64,000 nucleotides of DNA from Mortierella alpina (lineage: Eukaryota; Mortierellomycota; Mortierellomycetes; Mortierellales; Mortierellaceae), in the NCBI GenBank assembly GCA_029449245.1, contig JANATF010000016.1, positions 496,001 to 560,000 of the forward strand, read 5' to 3'. The notes under the pieces were generated by a model. The model worked only from the letters and a program-made list of their open reading frames with translations. It did not search any database and was not told where the DNA came from. Shown piece after piece: positions 10,344 to 22,321 of this stretch (position 1 is the stretch's first letter; every line of letters starts with the position of its first letter). The position numbers were made by a program, and so were the translations under genes.

Positions 10344-13005
10344 CACAGCAGAGAACACAAACAGAAAAGAGTGCGAGCGATGACTAATAGGTAAGCGGCC
10401 CTTTGTTGCCTTCATCTTGATGCGAAAAAAAAGAGGACACAAGAGGCAACGGTTTCCAAGGACCGCTTGACGCTGTTGTTTGATGTTGTCCGACGCTGTA
10501 TCGTAATATATATCTCTACATCTCTGCATTGTCTGTATCTGTTTGCTTCTCTTTCGAGCTTGATCGTGCGGCTGCCTTTTCTCACACTCAAATGCACAAA
10601 CACTCGCTCTTTCTCCTTCATTGTGGTTCTCGCTTTGCTTCGATGCTGCATGCGCAGACACGTTCGGACATATGCAGGCGTGTCATACACACACTCAAAA
10701 AAAAAAAATCGGAGGAACTTTAATGAGATTAAGAATTTTACTTCTTCTCGCTTCCATTTGGATGTAGATAGAATCCGCAGGCCCATCACACCCTGCCCAT
10801 CACACCCTGCCCATCGCTCCTTAGACCATCCCTTGCGCCATACAAGAACCTCAAATGAGTAATTAGTTTACTCAGCTCCAGAACCATCTATTGGGAACTT
10901 GTGCGTTTCATGCGATCTCACTTATATATGTCACCTCAAGGTATAATGTGTTTTAGCTGGGCTGGGTGGAACGTCCTTAGGCAGATCGATGTCTTGTCGG
11001 ATGTACTGTACAAGTTGCCGCCAGTTCCTGGAGCGGTCAGTACTCAGAATGCATGTCCAGAGTACATACATCCGCCTCGCGGGCCGACTTTTTTTTTTTT
11101 TTTTGCGCATGTCTGCCCCCTTCGCTTGACTCCTGTGACATTTGGTTATACGCCATCCATTGAACCAGATGGACCCACTGTACAACGCCTTAATCAATAC
11201 AGTAACCCTGGCGTGGCACATCTATCTTTTCTAAAGCCAGCTATTGAACTGGGCCGAAGGTCAAGTTTGTTTTGCTTTTTGTACAGTAGGCTGGTTTGAA
11301 AGGTGGTCTTTCGCCGGCTTTGTAAAAAAAAAAAAAAAAAACACACACACACACTCTCACTCACACACATACAGTATCGACAACATCGCGCACACAACCA
11401 AAATTCGTCCTCCGCAACGGGAGCCCTGCTGATTAGTTTTTTTATACAGAGCAAAGTGACTGTATCGAAGACTACCAGTCTATAGATATGGAGGCGCGAA
11501 TGACCACACTATTTTTTCAAGGCGAGATGCTTGGAACTTGTGTTGTCTGAGTCGGTCGTACCTGAGCCACGCCATTATAAAAAAAAAATCGTGGTCAAGG
11601 CACAAAAAATAAAAGGTTCGTTCAATTGTCATATGTCTTTCTGAAAAAGATGGGTCCAAGTGAACACCCTGCGGCGCTCGTCTTTTTTTGATTTAAAAAA
11701 ACACCATCGACAGAGCCTGAGGGGTAGGTGGATCTAAGCGTGCACGTCAATGCTCTGAATACATTCCAACACCATTCTCCAGCATCGTATCCATCTTTCT
11801 TTTTCATTTTCTCGAAGGAGTTCATTTTGGCGCCAAAAGAGATATTGCTCACTTGCAGAAAACCAGTGATAGAAACCTCTTCATTCCCTTTCCATACATC
11901 CCGCTCTAGTTCAGGGCACCAGTGTATGTATGTGTATGTGTGTGGTTGCTCTGTCTATGAGCTTTATTTTTGTCGCTCTAAGAGAGCTCAATGGTCTAAC
12001 CTGGATATTAGGACAAATCTGAGCAAACACCCATTGCGACATGCATCAAGTTATTTGTGGGATAGAAAAGAAAAAATGGTTGAAAGCTCCGCATTGAAGA
12101 GAGGAATGCTGTTCTATTCCAAAAGTCCTATTTTCAGCCCATGCAAGTTTTTTTTTTGCTACGATCATACAGTAGACAATTGTTGCCTCTTCACCTCGAC
12201 TGAAAGAGCAAAAATCTCCGGGAAAGTAGCGTGGCTCTCGCAAATCCAAAGAAAAAACCAAAATGCGGCACCGCGCGCTCACTCTTTGCCCAGAATAACC
12301 CTTATTTTCATAGCCAGAGTGTTGTTGAGGGGGGAGGGGGGCGGCGCGCGTCCTCTCCATCGAGACAAAATACGATTGCATGCGGAGAATCTTTATCGAG
12401 GTCATCGATGGGCAGCAGTGAGGGGGGGGGGGGGGTTGAGACCGAGGCCCTCGAGCCATATACCCTACTCAGTACCATTCCACACTAAATCTGGAGCAGA
12501 GAGCCGTTTCGATATTTCGTTGGTACAGTAGCACCCCATGGGTTTTGTTTACTCACAAAAGGGTCCAAGCCGGTGGCACAAGAAACAGCCATGCAAGCGA
12601 GAAAATAACATACTGCTGTCAGCAACTGTCAAGTCCCATCTCTTAGTTTCGTTTTGTACAACTTCAGTATGATCGTGGTACCTTCTTACATGTCATGTTG
12701 ACAAACGCCATTGAATGGGTTGCACACCGATAAAATATTCTGTGCTATGGGCCGGAAAAAACCTATTACTGAATGAGGGCTCTGTGGGCGATTTGAAACG
12801 GGTTACGCCAGCTTGATCCATTGAAACTCTCTAGATCCCGCTCATGCGGGCTGATTTAGTAAGCCAGAACCATGTTCCCTTCAGAGCGGCAGAGCAATAA
12901 TGAAAAATATCCCTTTGCCGAGGGTTCTGCCAGAATCTGCTTTCCTTTTCTTCTCCCAGTAGAAAACTAGATGGCACGCAGATTGAACCGGCTGTTGCTA
13001 TTGTT

Positions 13006-13036
<31 letters not shown>

Positions 13037-13376
13037 CTGCTGCTGCTGTTGTTGATGTCGTTGTTTTTCAAGCTTTGCTGATCTGCCATCCACAAGTCCC
13101 TTCCTAGTAGTTTGCCGCGAGATGCAAGACGTGTCTGTTGTCGAATGCTGTTACGATCCACGTGCGTATAAACACGCACCCTGTTTCACACGACATTGAA
13201 CGATGGCATGATCCTCGCCGCTGCGGTCTGATTTAAAGATACATACTGGCAGAATGGGCACTTTTTGATGAAGTTGTAGTTGATAGTGCTCCTCCTGGAT
13301 GCCGCCTAACTTTTATTGTTGGCGAGGCGAGTCATACGTACCAGTCTCCTCTACGACATCGCCTCTCGTGGAGCGT
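10344..13376. other. gene-poor stretch
   Basis: Three kilobases with no recognisable gene on either strand. It contains an A-run of 18 at about 11324-11341 followed by a CA/CT-rich run, T-runs near 11090-11104, a G-run of 14 at 12422-12435 and a GTT-type microsatellite near 13003-13065. Frames such as 11728-12531 (plus) have neither a domain nor typical codon use. A fast-evolving gene or a non-coding RNA cannot be excluded. Confidence 0.4.
13003..13065. repeat. GTT/GCT trinucleotide microsatellite
   Basis: Imperfect repeat of ttg, ttgttg and ctg units. It would read as poly-Asn/Ser on the minus strand, but no convincing host gene surrounds it. Confidence 0.8.
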
Positions 13377-14534
13377 CTAGAAAAAGTCCACTGCATGCTT
13401 GCGTATTGATGTCATGCCTGATGCTGAATGTGAATTGGTATCCGTACTACGTTTGCTGGCGATGATGATGGCTTTTTTGCCCAGAGGTTTGTGGATGGCA
13501 GGCGGGGTCCTGACTTTAAGGGCGCTCTTGGTGGGGCGCTTGTCAACTGCTGGTACAGGAACCAATGTGATAGGAACTGTCTTGTCAAATCCTATGTTGA
13601 ACAATATGAAAATTACAATGAAAATCAGTAGCTGTTCAAGTGCGCAAACTGACCAGAAGCAGCATGACAGGTAACCTCGTCGACAGCATCAGCGAGAACG
13701 CGATCTTCCTTACTCCTGGTCATGTTGTTCTGTAACCCCCAACGGATAGACCGCTTAATTGGCGACGTAATTTCTGGGGAACCACTAGCAGAGGTGACGG
13801 TCGAGGAAGATGCGGTTGACACAACTGGAGAGAGTGCATCGTCCTTGGATGCTGCAGTCCCCTTTACTTTCTTTGCCTTCTTTCCCTGCACCTCAGTCTG
13901 CTGTTTCTCTGCCTTCTCCTGCTCCAAAACCTTGTTGTGCTCCGCCAGACGGTCTTGAACATGCTGCCAGATCTGGTGCTGATGGAGTTGCTTTTTCTTC
14001 AAGAGATCCTCCTGCTGCTTCCGGAGTGCCTCGTACGTTGTGGTGTCGAAGCTGAAAAATCAACGGCGGAAAGAGATACAAGAAGCCGTCAGTTCCATCT
14101 GATGTTGGCACTTCCAGCGTTACTATAGTGACGGTAGAAGCTTACCTGATCATCTCAGATCGAGTCCGTCTGTTCGGCCGACGCTGGCTGTAGAGGATGC
14201 TCCAGCTGCTCCATGGGGCTTGTCGGTAGTGCGAAAGGCGCCAGAGGCCGACCAGGGAAGACAGTTGTCTTTCGCTCAGCTGCCTAGGCTCTTCCATCTC
14301 GATAGCGTCAATCTAAAGACGACAAAGTGCGCCAAAGAAACGAAAGCGGAAGAGATGAGGCGAGAGGTTTAGACAAACGAGCAAATGCCCAGAGTCGCTC
14401 TCCAAGATGCAGGGCACAGAGATCCAGTCATCCAGTGCGAGAATGCAGACCCTGGCGGGAATGATGCCTTCGATGCTGTGAGTAGAACCAGCATAGAGGT
14501 CCAAAAAAAACTGCAGTTGAATGGTTACCTCCAT
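13377..14534 (-). CDS. unknown protein with RRP1-like C-terminus
   Basis: Proposed complement join (13377..13591, 13714..14051, 14146..14312, 14379..14534), 291 residues; all phases agree. The N-terminal exon (ALDDWISVPCILESDSGHLL) and the next one (EEPRQLSERQLSSLVGLWRL) are not recognised. Exon 3 is Lys/Gln-rich and probably coiled (RKQQEDLLKKKQLHQHQIW), then Lys- and Ser-rich. The third join gives IRWGLQNNMTRRFDKTVP, then KSALKVRTPP and a terminal KHAVDFF. That arrangement resembles the C-terminus of RRP1/NNP-1 family proteins, where a similar FGLNRNM segment, a Pro/Lys stretch and a final DFF occur (recalled from the family, not aligned). The N-terminal NOP52 domain of RRP1 is absent. It may be a nucleolar or rRNA-processing factor. 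The start codon is uncertain, and it lies only about 100 nt from the transporter gene. Confidence 0.65.
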
Positions 14535-14630
14535 GGGTGCAACTTCTTGTGTGGGCCAAAAGGTGGAGGAGGGAGGGAAAGAAAGAAAGGTTTGGTTTGT
14601 TTACCTCCATTGGAGGACTGTTTATTTAAA

Positions 14631-16169
14631 TTACATTTGCCTCGACGCTGGGCGAGTGTTGCTTGTTGTGGGGCGATCGCCATTGGTATCAACGTTGTTC
14701 TCTGTACTCGAGACCTTTCGCAGCGAGAGGCGGTCATCCACAGGGGCTACATCCTTTGGCTCCTCAACCAAGGTCTCCATTTCCTCATCCGTCTTGCCCA
14801 TGTATTTGGATCCGATGTAAAAGCACGCTGCCGCCACAAGCCCACCCAAGAAGCCAATGCCGTCGTTCTTAAAGCCAACCAACATGCCCGCAGTAGTGAT
14901 CATGACGATAAAGTTGGCATGGCGCTTCTGGTCATCGACTACGCCATCGTTTACGGTCCTGGCAACTGCGCCCAATTCGATCCCGCTGACGAAAAGCATG
15001 ACTCCAAGGATGGCGCTAGGGTAGCTGGCAATCAAACCCGAGAGCGAGCTGCCAAAAAAGACTCCGAAGAAGATCTTGAGCAATCCCAGGATGATGATGG
15101 ATACTTCTGTGCGTGCGCCGAACCGGTACTGGGCTGCGAGACCACCGGAGCCGTGGCAGTACGGGATTGAGCCAAAGAAACATCCGACCAAGTTCATCAT
15201 ACCGACCGAGACCGCGATTGCAGGTGTTCCTGTTGGGCGCTCTGGGAACAGGTCCTGAGCCAAGGCTGCCAACGCGATGACAGAGTTAAGGCTCGTCAGA
15301 GGAATTTGGCCCAAGGATGCCGACACGAACCCGTGCTTGAATTCTTCCCAGGTTGGCACTGTGACACTGATACCATAGACACCGATCTTTGGGTATGCAG
15401 CATTGAGGGGTGGGTTCGTGTAAAGCTTGATGAATGCAATGATCAAACCGATGGTGAAGAGGATCATAGCGGTGGGGACGCGCTTTGATCTGTAATAAAA
15501 GATAAAGACCACAATGAACGCCAGGCAGGCCCATTCGTAGTTGTTGTCCCAGGTCCAACTGTCACCGCCAAAGCTCTTGGCTTGCTTAACTAGCTCGGCA
15601 GCCTTGCCGGCGAAGGAAATGGCCGTACCGAGCTGGATACCACGGATCACCGACATGGGGGTGTACTTCTGAACAATGTGGATGGTGCGAGTGATGCCGA
15701 GAAACATGACCACGGCGGAGACTCCCATACCAGCGCTCATGACAGATCCAATCGACATGTGGTTTGTCAATGCGATCGCAGCGATGGCTACATACAAGCG
15801 ATAGTCGTGACGCTGATGGTTAGCAAGCTTGTCGGGGTCAGTGTGACTCTTGACTCAAAATACGGCAGCTTGGCTCTGCGACTTACACTTCATAGGTTGC
15901 ACGCACATGGGCATCCTGAACATAAGCCCGGTGACAATATTCCAGAGGCCTCCAAAGATCAAACTGGCAGTGAGGTCGACCTGGCCCGTCAACGACAGAG
16001 ATAGCATGATAGGCAAGAGCGTTCCTAGATCGCCGAGGGAACCGCTCAGTTCGCCCAACCGAATGCCTGTCCTGAAAGAATGCATCCTGTCCTTGGCATC
16101 GGCCTTGAGCCTGTGGACAAGGCCCGTGGGTTGCTCATGCTCCTGCGCGGTGGGCAGGACTTGTGACAT
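14631..16169 (-). CDS. MOT1-type molybdate/sulfate transporter
   Basis: Complement join (14631..15787, 15887..16169), 479 residues. The 99-nt intron has a GCTAAC branch site and splits PMK|SIAAIAL in phase 1. The MOT1 signature is intact: GELSGSLGDLGTLLPIMLSL near residue 40, then FRMPMCVQPMKSIAAIALT, and later FFGSIPYCHGSGGLAAQYRF. About ten or more hydrophobic segments follow, with a charged C-terminus after YIGSKYMGKTDEE. MOT1 proteins are SulP-related carriers without a STAS domain that import molybdate (sulfate in some relatives), feeding molybdenum cofactor synthesis. Length matches the family (about 450-520). Plasma, vacuolar or mitochondrial location cannot be told from the sequence. 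Substrate choice is inferred from family only. Confidence 0.9.
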
Positions 16170-17991
16170 AGCGTAAGGTAGATGAGCAAGGTAGTATGCT
16201 TTCGTGAGTACTCAAAGACCTCTTTTTTACTGCAACGGTCCGGAAGGCAAGGCGGGGCAAGGGTCAAGGCGGTGAGGTGGGGCTGGAGGAGTGGAGTGGA
16301 ATAGAGGAGGAAGTAGAAAGGAAGTAGAGGAGCACAACAGGGGATCTGCGCAGACGAGGCAAAGAGAAAAAGAGTTGCGGTCGAGGGGACGGAGCCTGAA
16401 TGAGAGGACAAAAGTGGGGCAAAGAAGGCGGATAGCAGCACAAGACATTTTATACTTTTCAGGCTGCAGAAACCCGTGGCTCACCGCCTATCGACATCTG
16501 CTGGCATCGGGGCCAGGCGGGATATCTCAGACTCTCAGAGGTCTCGCTCAAACATGTAGCATCTGATTCACTCGCTGCCCGGCAGACCTGTGCAGCGTCA
16601 GCAAGGAGGATTCTTCCTTGGGCCTGGCTGAAGTGTGCAAGACGAGGAGCGTCATTCCGATTACAATACAGTGGAGTTGTTGGCGTACACAGGCTCGACC
16701 GGTGATTGAAAGCGTGTGAGAAAAAAAAAGACGTGCAGCGATAGATACTGCTTTGGCTACGCTGCAAAATAATGGGCGGTTGCCCGAGTAGAGTCAGGTT
16801 TAGTCTAGAGCCGTTCGAAAGACCGCAAAAGAATGCGCTTTCCTGAACTCACAGGTTATGACAACCAATTGGAAAGTGATGCCAACTGACGCCACGTTTG
16901 TTTTGACGATAGCCGCTACAGCTCCATGAACTGTCACTGTCCTTGGAGGCTACATTACCGAGGTTGAGCGTGCAACGTTATTCGTGTTAGCCTTGTGCGC
17001 ATTTGTTGCTTTTGGCTGTTGACTGTGGGCCATCTCTGATCCAGCAAAGAAAAAAAAAGAGTGGATCCTTGAATCCGATTGGACAACTCAAATGCATCTC
17101 GAGCCAACATCTGAGCTGGCCAACATACACTCCGCGTGAATGCACAACACACAAGCACCACGCATCTGTTGAAAAGTGGATCAATGGACTGGGTCACAAC
17201 AAGAGCGGGGACAAAGCGGGGGATGAGAGGGATGAAGTGAAAAAAAGAAGATCCACAAGGCTGCGCAGGATGATGCGCGTTGAGTGCTATTGCCGATACA
17301 GTTCGGATTTGATCCACGTCTGTTTTCTTTTACAAGAAAAAACCCCATCTCGCCTAGATCTCGACAATTGTCTCGACAATCAACCAGGTATCGTGCAGTG
17401 GTGCTCTGTTGCTAACCTCAGCGGTCTCAACGGAATATAGTCTACATAGTGCGGATGATGTGTCATCATGATTGGGCACACTTCATGAAGCTTCCAACGA
17501 AGGCGCCTACCATGTGTTTACTCGGAAAGTCATGAAAAGCGGACGTTCAAAGATGCAGCTGATCCAAATCAGCCCAGAAAGTTGAGAAAGACCTGGCAGA
17601 CTGAGGGTGATCGCCATGGCCCACGATGGCGCGCAACGCGCGTGAACCGAGCACGATACAAAATTGACACGCAGTTTTCGACGCAGACACTAATGTCCTT
17701 TTCCTTTCACCTTTCTCCTTCTACGCACACCCACTCACACGCAGACCATATCCTCTTTCATTCTTTTTCTCTCGGCCTCTTTGCTCTCTCTCTCTCTCTG
17801 TTTCTCTCTCTCTCCCATGCACAACACACACTCTCACTTTTCAGTCAATAGACCTATGCGAGGTACAGAGAATTTAACAGTCCTACATTTCCAGCCAGCT
17901 CTTTGATTCAATCGTTCTTTCTCTCCAACAGCCCTGTTCGTCTGCCGTGGATTTCTGCATTGCACCGCGCGCCAGTTTCTTTAGATTTTAC
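16170..17991. other. divergent promoter region, transporter / IMPACT
   Basis: 1.8 kb between two divergently transcribed genes. No gene recognised. A CT/TC-rich run at about 17770-17815 lies in the probable leader of the IMPACT gene. Short frames at 16291-16566 and 17003-17440 look like chance. Confidence 0.45.
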
Positions 17992-19382
17992 ATGGACAAC
18001 TCATCAGCCCTGGAGGAGGAAGCCCTTGCCATCGTCTCGATTTACGGCCCATCCTCATTCTACCCCATTCCCACAAAGGCCCCAAACACACAATCCACAC
18101 CCGCCTACACACTACGGGTCTCGTTGGAGGAACCGGATTTCGACTACGATCCCACCACTGCAGCTGCTCAGGACAGCACCCAGGTCCACAGTCGCAGTAA
18201 ACACGCTCAGAGCAGCAAGAACATAAAAGAGCTAGAGCTCGCCGTGTACTTCCCCCAAGGCTACCCAGAGACTAACACGACAGCGCCCGTCCATGAGATT
18301 GTGAGTATCTACTATGGGACCTTGCGCCTGACCGACGACATGATCCGTGAGATTGACCAGGGGCTGGAGGAGTGTTTTGTTCCTGGGGAGGTGATTGTCT
18401 TCTCCTGGATCGAATGGCTCAGGACGTACCTGGAGGACGTGGAGCAGCGACTGCAGGACAACCGTACCTTCTTGGGGCTCTCCCAGGATCAGAACGAGGA
18501 CGACGCGGAAGAGGATGAGGAGAGGGAGGAGGAGGATGGAGACGAGGATGATGATGATGATAGCGTCGAAGAGGAAGAGGGCCAAAAATCTGCCACGGAT
18601 TATTTTAAGGCTGATGATTCTTCGCAGGACCCAACAGCGCTCTCGTCCTCACTCGCATCTCTCTCCCTCCATCATCATCATCCTACTCCTACCCCTTTCG
18701 ACTCCAACAGCCCTAGGATAAGTGGCCAGCCCATGCTCAACATTCGATCGGGCCAACCCATCGTGGACCGCAAGAGCGTCTTTATCGCGCATCTGGCTGA
18801 TATTACTCAGCCCGGGCAGGTTCCTTGGATGATCCAGCAACTGAAGCAGGAGAACAAGAAGGTCATCAAGGCGACACATAACATCATGGCCTTTCGGGTC
18901 GAGAATGAGAACGGCACCATTGCGCAAGGTATTATCTCTTTTTTTCAATGACTTGCATGTGCCGCGTTCACAGTCGACTTTTCTCTAACAATTTCTGCGA
19001 CCTTTTTTTTTTTTTTGTATAAAGACAATGATGATGATGGAGAGACTGCAGCAGGAAGTCGACTACTTCACCTCATGTCCATACTCGACGTCAAGAACGT
19101 TGTCGTCGTCGTCTCCAGGTGAGCAAGGGACCACATATGTTGATGAATACCCATATCTGTAATCATTTCAACTTGTTGGTATCGGTAACTGATTCTCTTT
19201 ATTTGAGCTATAGGTGGTATGGAGGCATTCCCTTGAGCGCGGATCGATTCAAGCACATCAACAACGCCGCACGCCAGCTATTGGACGAATGTGGATTTAT
19301 TCAGCAGGCACCTTCTTCGGAGGCAGCGCCAAGTGCTGGTGGCAAGAAGAAAGGCAAGAGCAAGAAGACGGGGAAACGATAG
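17992..19382 (+). CDS. IMPACT/Yih1 family GCN2 regulator
   Basis: CDS join (17992..18928, 19025..19118, 19214..19382), 399 residues. The chosen ATG gives MDNSSALEEEALAIVSIYGP, the usual start of an RWD domain; an upstream in-frame ATG at 17947 is less likely. The RWD domain covers about residues 1-150. A long acidic stretch (about residues 165-205) follows. The C-terminal UPF0029/Impact domain begins around residue 255 with DRKSVFIAHLADI and contains ATHNIMAFRV, DDDGETAAGSRLLHL and VVVVVSRWYGGIPLSADRFK, the last motif being rebuilt by the exon 2/3 join. In yeast and mammals these proteins bind GCN1 and keep it from activating the eIF2alpha kinase GCN2, so this is a brake on the general amino-acid control response. 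Human IMPACT has 320 residues; the extra length here is the acidic linker and a Lys-rich tail. Confidence 0.93.
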
Positions 19383-19515
19383 TACAATAAAATAAGCAAA
19401 AATTCCAATAGAGCTGTCCTTTCCTCAATGGTGGTCGCGAGGGAGTCTATGCCTTCCTTGACAGCCGCCTCCAGCGCCCATCACGTGCGGAAGTCCCTTG
19501 CCCAAGATACTTACA

Positions 19516-21450
19516 TTATCGTAGAACAACAGCTGGTGCAGGTGCAGGGCGCACCATGGATGGGGGCTTGAAGGACACATCTTCCTCCTTGTCATACGAG
19601 GTTGGGGTGTGTGGTCTTTCAACATCTGCTGAATCCATGTAGGTCAGCTCAATCTTGTGTCCAATCTCCCGTACCCCCTGACTCCTATTCCGCGCGCCTC
19701 TTGCTGATGACCGACGGTTTGATCTGTCCTGCCGTAATCGTCCTTCTTCCTCCAAATAATCGTCGTCATCCTCCTCCACACTTGACCCAGTATCCGAAAA
19801 CGACTCTCTTCGCTGTCGATTCGTATGCCGGGTAGAATCGGCCTGGCCCCTGGTCCTGTGCACGCCGCGAGGAGGTAATGGCTCATGCAGGTGGTTCTCG
19901 GATGAAGGCGAGTTGGATCGTAACGGTGGTTGCACGGCCGATTTCGATGAACCTTCCATACCTTGTCCAGAAGTGTGTCCGTGATTCTTGTCGGTCTTCC
20001 GCTTTTCGCGCCGATAGAGACAACAGCCAAAGCCAACAGTGGCCAAGGCTATCATGCCAATGACGAGTCCAAGGATAAGCGCCAGAGATGGAGACTTATT
20101 ATCCGTTTGTGGTACATTGTCTGGCATAATCCCCGTGTCAATTTTGTTCGCATACGCCCATGACATATCCGTGACATTGAACACTAGAGGTTCTGAATTG
20201 TGAGGCTTCGCCTGAAGCAAGTCTTTTGCACCTATTTGATGAGAACAACCAGTTCTTGACGTGAGTACTTGGTTATATTAGACCCATGAGGCAAGCCCTA
20301 GTGGTTGTCGACCTACCACCCCAGATGTAAAATCCTTCCTTATGCATGGCGCATGCCATTTCAGTACGCGGCTCAATTTCTGGATCGCCTTTCTTCCAGA
20401 TCAACGTGCTGAGGTCAAGAACGTAGATATCTGAGAACACTTGCTCGCCATCCTGACCCCCAAACACAATCAGTTTGCCGCTGCCATCATCTAATGACAC
20501 TCGGAAATGAGTAGCCAAGTCAGTATTTCTGGAATTCTGGAAAACCGTTGTTTGTCAACAGGGTCCTGGGTAAGAATGAATCGCGTACCTATCGTCATGC
20601 AGTGATCCTTCCTCTTGGATGGCTTTTCCCCCGTTGTTCGCAAGAAGCCCCAGGTGTTTGTGGCCGGCTTGTATTCAAAGATTTCAGCAGGTGCATAAAA
20701 CGGCTCGATATCACCGCCAAAGTAGAGAATACTCTGGGTCGAATCACGCCACACCGCTCCATACCATTGCGCTCTTGGCACGCCAGTCTCACCAGTGCTT
20801 AGATCGCCGCCAAAGAGAGGCGACTCGGGTATCGGGCGTGACTCGAAGGAGTCGGTCTTGGGATTGTACACATCCATGGTGTCCAGGGCCGTCGAATGAA
20901 ATCCTCCGCGGATGTAAATCTTTCCGTCATTCGGGTTGCCGACGGGGACTAAGCCCTTGGTACGCTGCGGTACCGAGGCATTTGTGGCATTGCCATGCCA
21001 TTTCCCGGCGGTTAAATCCAGTACGGACATAAGCGGCAGTTCTTTGATTTCGTTGCCCAAGATCACCAACGCGCGCCCTGTGAAGTTGAGATGAGGATAT
21101 GCGCTGCTCGAGAGGAAGCAGGCGTTTGCTTGACCAGCGTATGGGCTGCTGGGCAAAGGCACCCATGGGGGTTGGCTCGTATACCATGGGGTTTTGAGAT
21201 CGAGTGTGTATCCGTAGGGTCTGAAGGCCTCGTTGTTGAAGCCGCCTTGAATATACCATGTCCCGTTGAAATAGCACGACGCAGGACCGACAGATCCTAC
21301 AGGGGCTGATAAGGGTGGTGGTTCCGCCCTGCGGTGGAAGGGTCCACCGGGCGGCAGCTTTGCTGATTGGCAGAGACATGGGCTCGACAGCAGAAGCATT
21401 ATGCTGGCCCAGGCCTGGATCAGACTGCTTGATGCGCAGGAGCGCCTCAT
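19516..21450 (-). CDS. type I membrane kelch-repeat protein
   Basis: Complement join (19516..20231, 20317..20499, 20589..21450), 586 residues. The first join, through an 89-nt intron, gives KRKDHCMTIVSLDDGSGKLI, which restores a kelch blade in frame; a nearer ttttccag acceptor breaks the frame. The N-terminus is a signal peptide (MRRSCASSSLIQAWASIMLL, then LSSPCLCQSA). The ectodomain has several kelch blades (NGTWYIQGGFNNEA, GKIYIRGGFH, QSILYFGGDIE, GKLIVFGGQDG, GFYIWGG) and N-glycosylation sequons (NGT, NFT, NAT, NAS). One membrane helix (SLALILGLVIGMIALATVGF) is followed by CCLYRREKRK and a cytosolic tail of about 190 residues, rich in Arg, Ser and acidic runs. It is probably a cell-surface beta-propeller protein. 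Ligand and pathway unknown. Confidence 0.85.
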
Positions 21451-22321
21451 GGCGGAGCTAGATCGGAGTGCAGCCACGTGCGGGTTGTGGTGTTGTCTGT
21501 GGTTGTGATGCGAGATGTTGAGTTGAGTGGATTTTGACTTTCTGTGATCGGATTTGGATGGACCTCTCTCTTGGTCGAGTGGAATCACAGAGTGGATGGG
21601 AAGTGTGTTTGTGTGTGTTTGTGGGCGTTGTGTGTGTTCGTGTGTATTTGTTTGTGTTCGTGTGTGTTCGTGTGTTATGAGTGTGTCTGTATGTTCGTGA
21701 GCGACAGGGAGTAAGAGCGCGAGAGAGCGAGGGAGCGAGAGACGAGAGAGAGCGGGGGCATGGAATGGGCCTGAGAAAATAAGAGACTGCGACGCCACGG
21801 GGCTGGAACGGGTCGCAGGGATAAGGAGGTGGGTAGAGCATGCACCTCACCATGCATGATCGAGACTTACGCCCCAACGGACCTGCAGAGAAAACCGCTC
21901 GCCCGTCCATCACACATGCACCCTTGCTCAGGCTGCATACAACCACTCCTCAAGCGAGAGAGCATTGCTTCGCCCAGCTCTCTGCTCACAAGCCATGGCC
22001 TCTCGGGTGTGCAGTTATGAGTATTCCTCACTTTTCCCCTATATGACAGTAGCCATGGAAGCACCTGGCGCTCCCTCCTCCTCCTCCTTTTTATTGTCGC
22101 GGTCCCTGAGCCCTGGACCCTGAACAGTGGCCTTACAAAGGCTAGGCCTTGGCACTCCTGTGTTGGCGGTAATGACATCATGCATGCTGAGTGGAGATCG
22201 TGGTTCGAACTATAAGCCAGGACGTCTGAGAGCGGTAGCGAGGAAGGAGCGTGGGTGTGACAGAGCACGAGTACCGGCCAGGTCGACTCTGGGATCATAC
22301 TGTGGGCTGCTCCCAACGCCG
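21451..22321. other. promoter of kelch gene and 3' flank of next gene
   Basis: No gene recognised. A TG-rich stretch with GTGTTTG/GTGTTCG units (about 21601-21680) lies upstream of the kelch start. Confidence 0.45.

Noticed and set aside
13003-13065. Poly-Asn protein on the minus strand
   Set aside because: The frame is short, has no supporting coding sequence on either side and is explained by a GTT microsatellite.
14385-15170. 261-codon plus-strand frame across the transporter end
   Set aside because: Antisense to the MOT1-type gene and the RRP1-tail gene; no motif of its own.
20491-20589. Acceptor ttttccag near 20537 for the kelch gene
   Set aside because: It causes a frame error with the phase-1 donor; the acceptor at 20500-20501 gives a clean kelch blade.
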